Shown in pieces: positions 17,815-25,548 of a stretch of DNA of 64,000 nucleotides. The notes below the pieces were generated by a model. That model ran no database searches and was not told the DNA's origin. It saw only the letters and a program-made list of their open reading frames with translations. Numbering within the stretch: position 1 is the first letter of the stretch; each line of letters begins with the position of its first letter. Made by a program: the position numbers and the translations under genes. The DNA comes from PALSA-350 sp963830325 (GTDB lineage: Bacteria > Acidobacteriota > Terriglobia > Terriglobales > Acidobacteriaceae), in contig CAWHMV010000008.1 in NCBI GenBank assembly GCA_963830325.1, positions 558,001-622,000 on the forward strand. The letters run 5' to 3'.

Positions 17815-18654
17815 CTAGGCTCCTGAGAAACCATACTGCCAGGCAAACGCGACGTTGGTGCGCATGTCGTCCCTCACGTCGTCATCGCCTTCCTTCTCGT
17901 ATTCGATAGCCACCAGGCGACGGAAATTCTGCCGGTGCAACTCTGCTTCGACTTCAGGAATCTTGGCAATCCCGCTCCCCAGCAGCACATTGTCCCCATG
18001 GCCAACGGCTTTGACGTCCTTAAGATGGACCAGGTTCAAGCGCGGCGCCAGCTTGCGGACCGCGTCCACCGGATCGTATCCGCAGGCTGCGAAGTGTCCC
18101 GTATCGGCGGTGGCCCCGCAGTTGGCTGAAAGGCCCGCGAGCGCTTTCAACACATCCTCCGGGCTCTCATAAGGAAACTTGACCCCGGGGAAAAAGTGGT
18201 TGTGAATGGAGAAGGTCAGCCCGGCCTCGGTAACACTACGGTCGATATGCTTGAGCAAATCACTCCCCGTCGCATCGCCGGTGATGTTATGCGCCCCCAA
18301 CAACTTCGCGAAACCCACCGCCTGGGCTACTTCCTGTTCATTCTTGAGCGTGGCCGCGTAGTAGGAGACACATTTAATGCCGGCCTTGTCCAGCTTCACC
18401 TTCGCCGTCCGGAACAACTCGTCGCTGGGGTGGCTCATCACCATGTACTCGCCGCGCGACATCTCGATCTGCTGATTGTGCAAACCGTTGGTCGGCAGCA
18501 GAATCTCCAGCTGCGCCATCATGTCGTCGAACGAGAGCGCGTGATAACTAAAGGTGCCAATGCCGATCGTCAACGGCGCTAGCGCATAGGCGGGTATGCT
18601 ACTCGCAACCAGACCAGCGGCCGTACTCTTGAGGAAAGTTCTTCGAGTGATCAT
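17815..18654 (-). CDS. Tat-exported TIM-barrel sugar isomerase/epimerase-like protein
   Basis: A 279-aa member of the xylose isomerase-like TIM barrel (AP endonuclease family 2) superfamily. The N-terminus TRRTFLKSTAAGLVAS is a Tat signal, so the protein is exported folded. Barrel features include GAHNITGDATG, SIHNHFFPG (His/metal position), ADTGHFAACG, LVHLKDV (Lys/metal position) and VAIEYEKEGDD. The start at ATG 18654 leaves 1 nt after the upstream stop; a GTG at 18681 inside the upstream gene is an alternative. The usual relatives are cytoplasmic isomerases/epimerases of inositols or keto sugars. An exported one in an oxidative operon suggests action on free, non-phosphorylated sugars. 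Confidence 0.83.
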   Translation of the reverse strand: MITRRTFLKSTAAGLVASSIPAYALAPLTIGIGTFSYHALSFDDMMAQLEILLPTNGLHNQQIEMSRGEYMVMSHPSDELFRTAKVKLDKAGIKCVSYYAATLKNEQEVAQAVGFAKLLGAHNITGDATGSDLLKHIDRSVTEAGLTFSIHNHFFPGVKFPYESPEDVLKALAGLSANCGATADTGHFAACGYDPVDAVRKLAPRLNLVHLKDVKAVGHGDNVLLGSGIAKIPEVEAELHRQNFRRLVAIEYEKEGDDDVRDDMRTNVAFAWQYGFSGA

Positions 18655-18655
18655 C

Positions 18656-20011
18656 TTAGGGGGTGCGTGAAGCCGCTTCACTTTCAGGCAGAGGCAGCAG
18701 GTCTTTCGACGGCGTGTCCGCTGGAAAGGCTACGTTGAAAAAGCAAACCATCATCTCATCGAAACTCTGCTGCCCCCAGGTGACCGTTTTATTGGGATCG
18801 GGATTTTCAGGATTCTTCGCCGAGTTGTCGTAGTGCGCCGTGCACTCGATCCTGCTGCCCGCCGGCAGCAGGATCGGCTTGGCCAGGTTGTACCAAAGCT
18901 GCCAGTGCCAGTTATAGTGCGGCACATTCAGGAGGTCGCGCGTCTCTCCATTCGGAAACACCACCCGGTAAGACATGTCCTTGCCGCGCATATGCATGTG
19001 CGGGTGCATACCCAGTAGCGTCACTTCGCGGCGGAAGGTGAAGGAGGCATCCACACGATAGTCCGGATCGCCCGGCGGAATCTTGAATTTCTCATTGCCC
19101 GTCGACAGCGTCATCACCCGCTCTGTAGGCGCTTCTTTTGCCAGCACCAGGCCCACGTTTGACTGATCGGCCGCGGCCTTCCCTTCAGGCATGTAATGCA
19201 CTTCGAGCACAATGTCTGATCCCGCAGGAATCAGCTTTGCCTGGCCGGGTACAAACATATCGGGCGGCTGCCCTGGAGCGTAGCCGACCAGCCAGTCACT
19301 GGGGACATCATCTTTAGCCGCTTTTTCCCCGGTCTTGGCCGGAGGAGCCACGAAAAACTCTTCCTTCGGCTGGTCCTTGAAGTAGTTCGATCCCGGCTTG
19401 CGGACATAGGCAACGATGTGGTGTACCACCGAGCGATCCGTCGGTGCCGCCTCCACATCCTGCACCCACGTGTCCTTGGTAAAGCCCGTCGGAATAATCA
19501 CGTATTGGTAGTCCATGATGCCCGTCGCCGGAACAGAGAACGCTCGCGGCAATTGATAGACCTTGTCCGGCTTTGGAATAGTCCATCCCTTGACGAAGTC
19601 GATCGGCGGAGGCAAGTCCTTAGGGTCCCCCTTGGGGGCGCCCGCATCGACCCAGGCAGCAATGGTGTCGATCTGCGCCTGCGTCAGCGAGCGATTGTTC
19701 TCGAACTTCTCCGTGTGCCCATCCTCGAACCACGGCGGCATCGCGCGGGTCACCACCATGCGCTTCATCGCCGTGGCCCACGGCCGCGTCTCTTCATAGG
19801 TCAACATCGAGAACGGTGTGCCCTCTCCCGGCCGATGACAACTCTGGCAGTGCTGCTGCACAATCGGCGCAACATCCTTGGTAAAGGTCACGTTCGAAGC
19901 TTTCGTAACCGGAATCGGGGCAGCGTCCGGGGTTGACATCCCCGCCATTTGCCCCAACATGCTTGCCGCGGTGCACAGTTGCAGCGCGCCTATTGCCAGT
20001 GTCCGCTTCAT
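18656..20011 (-). CDS. Haem c / copper type II monooxygenase-like exported protein
   Basis: A 451-aa exported protein. After a signal peptide (residues about 1-20) comes a c-type haem site CQSCH at 55-59, with MPPW further on, then two beta-sandwich domains resembling copper type II ascorbate-dependent monooxygenases (PHM/DBH fold). Likely copper ligands are in DRSVVHHIVAYV and in GMHPHMHMRGKDM near 333-345, plus HYNWHWQ and ECTAHYDNS. It leads an operon with the Tat-exported isomerase-like protein, redoxin and YVTN protein (junctions +1, +1, -4 nt). It may hydroxylate an unknown substrate using electrons from its own haem. Some databases call related proteins thiol-disulfide isomerases, which the sequence does not support. 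Confidence 0.8.
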   Translation of the reverse strand: MKRTLAIGALQLCTAASMLGQMAGMSTPDAAPIPVTKASNVTFTKDVAPIVQQHCQSCHRPGEGTPFSMLTYEETRPWATAMKRMVVTRAMPPWFEDGHTEKFENNRSLTQAQIDTIAAWVDAGAPKGDPKDLPPPIDFVKGWTIPKPDKVYQLPRAFSVPATGIMDYQYVIIPTGFTKDTWVQDVEAAPTDRSVVHHIVAYVRKPGSNYFKDQPKEEFFVAPPAKTGEKAAKDDVPSDWLVGYAPGQPPDMFVPGQAKLIPAGSDIVLEVHYMPEGKAAADQSNVGLVLAKEAPTERVMTLSTGNEKFKIPPGDPDYRVDASFTFRREVTLLGMHPHMHMRGKDMSYRVVFPNGETRDLLNVPHYNWHWQLWYNLAKPILLPAGSRIECTAHYDNSAKNPENPDPNKTVTWGQQSFDEMMVCFFNVAFPADTPSKDLLPLPESEAASRTP

Positions 20012-20121
20012 GCCGCATCAACCTGAATTGATTAATTAGGAACGTTTCATTAGTATGTCGCCATCAAGTATCTACCCGCTCCACCCGTCAGGCAATCTTT
20101 TTTTGCCGCCAGGAAATCTCC

Positions 20122-21105
20122 ATGAAGCTCCTCAGCTCTCTCGCTCTCGTTTGTGCGCTGGCAAGCACGGGACACGCCCAAATGCCTGGCTTCTACAAAA
20201 CGGTAAACCGCGTGACCTGGCTGGTACAGAATGTCGACCTCGCGAAACAGGGCTGGGTCCCGCTCGGTTTAACTGACATCCGCGAATATCCCGATGTCGT
20301 GTTCACCGGGCAAGACCACGGCAAGCCGGTGAAGATGTGGGCTTGGGAGATCACCGGCCACCTGGGAAACCTGACCGTGGAAATGATTCAACCGGCCGAA
20401 GGTCAACTGAACGCCTGGAACGGCTTTCTGGGCAAGCATGGCGATGGAATTTTCTCCATCGTGCACGAAGTGGCATCGCAGGCGGAGATGACCCGGGAGA
20501 TAAGCCGCATGCGCACCCTCGGTGTGGGTGTGCTGCAGCAGTTGACCGTCAACCGCGAGGGCAAACAAGTAACCTACACCTACTTCGACACCGAACCCCA
20601 GGGCAAATTTGTTCTCGGCCTGGTGTACTGGCCGGGGGGCGCTCCACCTGCGGGTTCTCCGGGGAAAGTCTCCCATCTCGCACCCGTCATCCGCGAATCT
20701 GAGCCCGTCTCGGCCTACTGGCAGAAACTGGGCTTTCCCGCGTTCCGCATGGAACATGCAACTCCGCGGCAAGACTCCACCTACCGCGGTAAGCCACTGT
20801 GGTTCGCATTCGAAGTCGGCTACCAGAATTACGATCAGTTCAGCTATGAATGGATCATTCCCCCAGCGACGCCACCGAACATCTATGCCGACTTCCTCAA
20901 GAAGCACACCGAGGGTATCCAGCACCTTGGCATGCCGGTCGACGACTTGAGTAAGGCTGTCGCCGATTACGAGAAGCTGGGTTATCACGTATGGCAATCT
21001 GGAGGCTGGGGAGACGTGGGTAAGAAGGACTCCGGCCAATACGACTACATGGATACCGACTCCATTGGCGGCGTCAGCGTCGAGTTGATCCACGCATATA
21101 AGTAA
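20122..21105 (+). CDS. VOC superfamily (glyoxalase-like) protein, exported
   Basis: A 327-aa protein with a signal peptide (ending GHAQ near residue 20) and two vicinal-oxygen-chelate half-repeats: one beginning KTVNRVTWLVQNV near residue 26 and a second around residues 190-320 with GIQHLGMPVDDLSKAVADYE. Metal-ligand positions would be His and Glu residues such as IVHEVA and GVSVELIHAY. VOC proteins include glyoxalases, epimerases and extradiol dioxygenases, and the specific reaction is not evident. Export is unusual for this family but recurrent in Acidobacteria. AGGAAATCTCC precedes the ATG. It is divergent from the monooxygenase-like operon over 110 bp. Confidence 0.75.
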   Translation: MKLLSSLALVCALASTGHAQMPGFYKTVNRVTWLVQNVDLAKQGWVPLGLTDIREYPDVVFTGQDHGKPVKMWAWEITGHLGNLTVEMIQPAEGQLNAWNGFLGKHGDGIFSIVHEVASQAEMTREISRMRTLGVGVLQQLTVNREGKQVTYTYFDTEPQGKFVLGLVYWPGGAPPAGSPGKVSHLAPVIRESEPVSAYWQKLGFPAFRMEHATPRQDSTYRGKPLWFAFEVGYQNYDQFSYEWIIPPATPPNIYADFLKKHTEGIQHLGMPVDDLSKAVADYEKLGYHVWQSGGWGDVGKKDSGQYDYMDTDSIGGVSVELIHAYK

Positions 21106-21122
21106 TTTGACCCAAGAACGTC

Positions 21123-21834
21123 TTGAAGCAAAACCAATTTGGCGCTACGCTCGGCGGTCCGATGGTGAAAAAGAAGACGTTCTTTTTCATACGCTACGAG
21201 GGACTCCGCTCGGTTGAAATAACCAGGCCAACGACACCAACAACGGCGGATGCGGCTGCCAGGATCCACGGAACCCTCATGAGTGGGCCAACGGCGTAGC
21301 CGATCAGCGGCAAAACCTGGCCATCGGCTATGTCTGGCAGATTCCCGCCCTGCGCAGCGACAAGTCATTAGTCAAATCCGTCACCGGCGGCTGGGGATTC
21401 TCCGGTCTGATGCTCTTCGCCAGCGGAAATGCTTTCGACGTGGAAGCGAGAGCATCGACAGCCAAAATACCGCCGGCATCTGGGAGCGCCCGCTGCTGGT
21501 CCCCGGGGCAGAAGCTGACCGTGCCCAACCGTTCGAAGAACCAAAGGTTCAACACCAACGCCTTCGCCCCCGTACCTACGTTTACGGCAACTCTCCGCGT
21601 AATCCATTGAACCAGGCCGGGACCAAGGTATTGAACCTGACGGTGACCAGAAGTTTCAAGATGCCCTTTGCTGAATCCCAGCGCCTGGAGATGCGCTTTG
21701 AAGCCTTCAACGCGCTCAACACCCCACAATACGCCGCACCCGACGCCAATCTCGGCGACGGAACCTTCGGCCAGGTAACCAGCACGCAAATCAACAATCG
21801 CGAGCTCCAACTGGCAGTAAAATACTTCTTCTAG
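21123..21834 (+). pseudogene. Decayed TonB-dependent receptor (Oar-like) remnant
   Basis: Three reading frames carry consecutive pieces of one receptor. From 21123, LKQNQFGATLGGPMVKKKTF and FFIRYEGLRS match the plug-to-barrel region and end at a stop near 21298. From 21302, DQRQNLAIGYVWQIPALR then GGWGFSGLMLFASGNAF match a late barrel strand. After about 21590, RNPLNQAGTKVLNLTVTRSF and RLEMRFEAFNALNTPQY run to the C-terminal YFF at 21834. The intervening several hundred residues and the N-terminus are missing, so there has been a large deletion plus frameshifts. It follows the VOC gene directly and has no start site. Confidence 0.88.
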
Positions 21835-21930
21835 AGGAGCGACGGGTAGGCTATCCATAGCATTCAGATGTGATATCTCTTTCCGTCGCTGCGGTCGCCG
21901 CAGACGATCGGAAAGAAGTACTTCAGGGGC

Positions 21931-22178
21931 TTAAGTGTGTGCGGGAGAACCGATTGCAGAATGAGTCCCGTAGGGACGACTGGAAGTCAGCTGGAGGCGA
22001 TCTCCAGGGCACTTTCTTCAAAAATATTCCGCGATTGAGAATTCCCGATCCGACAACTTTTTCAGTCGTCCCTACGGGACTTTTCAAGAGCGCATGGTAA
22101 CCCAGGACTGCGTCCTGGGCTAAGTTCAGCCGTCCCTACGGGACTCATTCTGCGATCCGTTCTCAAGCACACCCTAAG
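21931..22178. repeat. Family B nested palindromic repeat, copy 2 (one arm missing)
   Basis: Outer arms GTGTGTGCGGGAGAAC and GTTCTCAAGCACACC enclose AGTCCCGTAGGGACGACTGG from 21964, its inverted partner near 22060, and a right-hand block CCCAGGACTGCGTCCTGGG...GGGACT ending at 22145. The matching left CCCAGGACG block is absent. The core GATTGAGAATTCCCGATCC is the reverse complement of that in copy 4. A family C fragment with GTGCCCTTCGTCCAGATT follows, and the rest of 22179-22308 holds nothing recognisable. Confidence 0.85.
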
Positions 22179-22308
22179 CCCTCATCCGTGGGCGTGCCCT
22201 TCGTCCAGATTATTTTCCAGCCTCGTTAGCCGTGGAGGGACATCATCGCTCACCTGCGCGATAATGATTATGCCTCTATATCCGCAAGACTAAACGGGAG
22301 CAATTCCT

Positions 22309-23598
22309 ATGTCAGAACCGAGTGATTCACCTGTCGGCACCTTCTCCCGCCGGCGATTCTTTCGCTGGACCAGCGCCCTCGCCGCCACGCCGTTGTTCTC
22401 ATCCGCCAGGTCGTTTGCTTCTCCGCAAAGAGAAGTCGAAGGCGAAGACTACTACGCCAAGCTGGCTGTGCCGACGATCATCAACGCCGCCGGCACCTAC
22501 ACCACACTCACTGCCGCCTGCATGCCCCCGGTAGTCGTGGCCGCCGTACAAAAGGCAGCGCTCCACCCAGTGCGCCTGCACGATCTCCAGACCCGGTCCG
22601 GCGAATACATCGCCAAGCGCCTGCAATGCGAAGGCGCAGTGGTCACCTCCGGCGCCTCGGGTGCCATCACCCTGGCCACCGCTGCCTGCCTGCAATCGGC
22701 CAACAACCTGGATCCCATGGCCATGCCGCAGGCGATCGACGGCATGAAGAACCAGGTCATCGTGCAACGCGCACACCGCTACGGTTACGATCACGCCATG
22801 TTCCTTTGTGGAGCGCGCGTGACCGAGGTAGTGACCCTGGACGACTACGAGCGCGCCTGCGCCGCCGGCAACGCCGTCATGACCAATTTCTTCAACGCTG
22901 CGGAAGAAGAAGATGGCGAAGCCGGCACCGCGCAAATCGGCCGCGAGGAGTGGCTGCGCATTGCCCACGAGCACAATATCCCCTGCCATCTGGACGCCGC
23001 GGCGGACATGCCTCCCATCTCAAACCTCTGGAAGTACACAGGCATGGGCTTCGACCTGGTTGCATTTTCCGGAGGCAAGGGAATGCGCGGTCCACAGAAT
23101 GCAGGCCTGCTGCTCGGCAAAAAACATCTCACCGACCTCGCCCAGCAGAACAATAATCCGAATGAAGGCGTGGGACGCGGCATGAAAGTGGCCAAGGAGC
23201 AGATCGTCGGCATGGTAGCCGCCGTCGACTGGGTTCTCTCCCACACCGAAGAATCCATGCAGGGCGACTATCAAAAGCGTGCTGATCTTATTGTTGCAGC
23301 GGTAAAAGGCATCCCCTCCGTCACCACCGAAACGGTAGTCCCGAGAATAGCCAACCACGTCCCTCACTTGCTGATACGCTTCGATCCTTCCGTAACAGGT
23401 TGCACCACTGCGGAAATCGTCGCCAAACTGCGCGAGGGGACACCTTCGATTGAACTGAACCCCAACACCGGGAAACCACCCAACCAGGGCATCCCGTCGA
23501 ACGCAAATACACTGGTAGTTGGGGTCTGGATGTTGCAGCCCGGAGAAGACGCGATCGTCGGCCGCCGCATTCGCGAGGCACTCACCAGCAAAGCATAG
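22309..23598 (+). CDS. Tat-exported SelA-like PLP enzyme, copy 1
   Basis: A 429-aa fold-type I PLP enzyme of the SelA/D-glucosaminate-6-phosphate ammonia-lyase (DgaE) group. It carries a Tat signal: SRRRFFRWTSALAATPLFSS at about residues 13-32. Family features are NAAGTYTTL, SGASGAITLATAACL, LDAAADMPP (Asp contacting the PLP ring) and FSGGKGMRGPQ, in which Lys257 is the expected Schiff-base lysine. The ATG follows CGGGAG by 8 nt. A paralogue starts 26 nt after its stop. Tat export implies cofactor loading before transport. The likely reaction is ammonia elimination from an amino acid or aminosugar acid outside the cytoplasm; this is inferred. Confidence 0.85.
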   Translation: MSEPSDSPVGTFSRRRFFRWTSALAATPLFSSARSFASPQREVEGEDYYAKLAVPTIINAAGTYTTLTAACMPPVVVAAVQKAALHPVRLHDLQTRSGEYIAKRLQCEGAVVTSGASGAITLATAACLQSANNLDPMAMPQAIDGMKNQVIVQRAHRYGYDHAMFLCGARVTEVVTLDDYERACAAGNAVMTNFFNAAEEEDGEAGTAQIGREEWLRIAHEHNIPCHLDAAADMPPISNLWKYTGMGFDLVAFSGGKGMRGPQNAGLLLGKKHLTDLAQQNNNPNEGVGRGMKVAKEQIVGMVAAVDWVLSHTEESMQGDYQKRADLIVAAVKGIPSVTTETVVPRIANHVPHLLIRFDPSVTGCTTAEIVAKLREGTPSIELNPNTGKPPNQGIPSNANTLVVGVWMLQPGEDAIVGRRIREALTSKA

Positions 23599-23624
23599 TC
23601 ATTTCAGCAAAGAGGAACTTCACC

Positions 23625-25238
23625 TTGGAAAATCAGACGACTCACACGCGCGTAACCCGCCGGGACCTTCTAAAATCGACCGGCATGCTGTCTGCCGCAG
23701 CGGTCACAGCCGCTCCTTTGTCACTCTCCGCCGCTACCTTGATGGAGCCTCCCACGACCATGCATCCGGTCAACTCTGGTACCCCGACAGACAATCTCTT
23801 TACTCAAATCGGTGTCAGGCCCATCCTGAACGCCCGCGGCACGTTCACTATCATCTCCGGCTCGCAATCGTTGCCCGAAGTGAAGCAGGCCGTGTTCGAA
23901 GCCTCGCACTACTACGTGCAAATGGATGAGATGATGGCTGCGGTGGGAGCGGAGATCGCGTCGCACATGGGTGCTCCCAGCGCCATCGTCACCACCGGTT
24001 GCGAAGCCGCCATTGCCGCTGCGACCGTTGCCTGCATCTGCGGTACAGATCCTGAGCGCTCGCAGGCGATGCCTTACACCAAGACCCGCAACCAGGTCAT
24101 CATTCCCAAATACTCGCGCAACCCCTATGACTTCGGCATCCGCATGTCCGGACCCGAGATCGTCGAAGTAGAGACCGAAGAAGAATTCCGTTCCAAGCTC
24201 GGCGAGCACGTGGCCATGATCTATCTCCTTTCCGGCCCGCGCGCCTTCCAGGAGCCGCTTTCCATCAAGACCGTCTGCGCGATCGCCAAAGAGAAGAACA
24301 TTCCAGTTTTTGTCGACGCCGCCGCGGAGGAGCCCATCGTTCCCAATATCCACCTCGCCGCGGGAGCAACCTTTGTCGGTTACTCAGGCGGCAAGTGTAT
24401 GCGCGGTCCGCAGGCCGCAGGTGTGCTGCTTGGCCCCAAGGACCTTTGCTACGCAGCCTTCTGGAATTCCGCCCCTCACCACAACTGGGGCCGTGCGCTC
24501 AAGGTGGGCAAAGAAGAAGCCATGGGGATGCTCGCCGCAGTCCGCCAGTGGTACAAGCGCGATCACGACGCCGAGCAGAAACAGTGGCTCGAGTGGGACA
24601 ACTATATCGCCGATGCAGTAAAGGACATTCCCTCGGTGACCACGGAAGTGAAAATGCCCGACGCAGATCTCTCCAACCGTGCCCCAACGCTGGCGATTAA
24701 TTGGGACGCCACAAAAGTCGGCATCACCGGAACCGAGCTTGTGGAAAAGCTCGACCAGGGCACTCCGCGCATCCTGGTCGCCGGTGGACACGGTAGCCGC
24801 CCGGACAAGATGACTTCTTCGCTCGGCATCATGCCTTACATGATGCAGCCGGGCGACCACAAAATTGTCGCCGAGACTATTTCAAAATACCTGCGCAACC
24901 CCGGCCACTACGAGAATCCGCCCGTATACACCGGCACCACGGCGAACCTTGCCGGCACCTGGAACGCAAGCATCCATTACGTCCGCGGCGTGGGCGAGCA
25001 GCAGTTCATCCTGCAGCAGGACGGAACCAAACTTTCCGGAGAGCAGAAAGGCGAGATCTTCCAGGCGACCTTCGAAGGCAAGGTCGATGCCAATCACGTG
25101 ACACTGACCAGCACCATGCCTGCCAATGGCTACGAAGTGCACTTTGTCTTCACCGGAGTGGTAACCGGCAACCAAATCACCGGGGATGTAAAGCTCGGCG
25201 AATACGGAGCCGCCACCTTCACCGCAACCAAGGCCTAA
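23625..25238 (+). CDS. Tat-exported SelA-like PLP enzyme, copy 2, with extra C-terminal domain
   Basis: A 537-aa paralogue of the preceding gene. It has a Tat signal (TRRDLLKSTGMLSAAAVTAA, about residues 11-30), the SelA-like core with VDAAAEEPI and YSGGKCMRGPQ (Lys257, the same residue number as in copy 1), and a C-terminal addition of about 95 residues. The addition starts NLAGTWNASIHY and looks like a beta-sandwich (repeating short strands, LSGEQKGE, TGDVKLGEYG). It starts at TTG 23625 with AGAGG upstream. The pair is presumably one transcript, and the two proteins may form a heteromeric enzyme. The extra domain may bind substrate or anchor the enzyme, but no function can be assigned to it. 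Confidence 0.83.
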   Translation: MENQTTHTRVTRRDLLKSTGMLSAAAVTAAPLSLSAATLMEPPTTMHPVNSGTPTDNLFTQIGVRPILNARGTFTIISGSQSLPEVKQAVFEASHYYVQMDEMMAAVGAEIASHMGAPSAIVTTGCEAAIAAATVACICGTDPERSQAMPYTKTRNQVIIPKYSRNPYDFGIRMSGPEIVEVETEEEFRSKLGEHVAMIYLLSGPRAFQEPLSIKTVCAIAKEKNIPVFVDAAAEEPIVPNIHLAAGATFVGYSGGKCMRGPQAAGVLLGPKDLCYAAFWNSAPHHNWGRALKVGKEEAMGMLAAVRQWYKRDHDAEQKQWLEWDNYIADAVKDIPSVTTEVKMPDADLSNRAPTLAINWDATKVGITGTELVEKLDQGTPRILVAGGHGSRPDKMTSSLGIMPYMMQPGDHKIVAETISKYLRNPGHYENPPVYTGTTANLAGTWNASIHYVRGVGEQQFILQQDGTKLSGEQKGEIFQATFEGKVDANHVTLTSTMPANGYEVHFVFTGVVTGNQITGDVKLGEYGAATFTATKA

Positions 25239-25306
25239 GGTTCAAGCCTTGACGAAGGGCACTGCTTTATAGCCGTGCTACAAGAGATCGGCTGACAAGG
25301 GCTTTA
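25239..25306. repeat. Family C fragment
   Basis: A short piece with ACGAAGGGCAC, TATAGCCGTGCTAC and GGGCTTTAGAG, matching blocks of the longer family C copies at 15246 and 34690. It directly adjoins family B copy 3. Together they fill the gap between the second PLP enzyme and the convergent amidohydrolase. Confidence 0.6.
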
Positions 25307-25540
25307 GAGGGTGTGTGAGAACGCCATTCCAAACTCAGTCCCGCAGGGACGGCTGACCTTAGCCCAGGACGCCAGTCCTGGGTACATCATGAGACATGAT
25401 TAAAGTCCCGCAGGGACGGCTGAAGGTTGTCAGGATTGCGTCGCGGCCTATTTCCAGCCGTCCCTGCGGGACTGGTCGTCCCTTTCGAATTCAACCCAGG
25501 ACTGGCGTCCTGGGCTAAGGTCAGCCGTCCCTGCGGGACT
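25307..25540. repeat. Family B nested palindromic repeat, copy 3
   Basis: The left outer arm is GGGTGTGTGAGAAC; the matching right outer arm is absent because the amidohydrolase ends 9 bp later. The body 25337-25540 is 204 bp, as in copy 1. Its core GGATTGCGTCGCGGCCTATT and the linker GGGACTGGTCGTCC are reverse complements of those in copy 1, so the whole body is inserted in the opposite orientation. It lies between convergent genes. Confidence 0.9.
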
Positions 25541-25548
25541 AAGCTCAA

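Noticed and set aside
21283..21834. Intact 183-aa gene in the TonB receptor remnant
   Set aside because: Only its C-terminal half resembles a receptor; the N-terminal half is the wrong frame of the same pseudogene.
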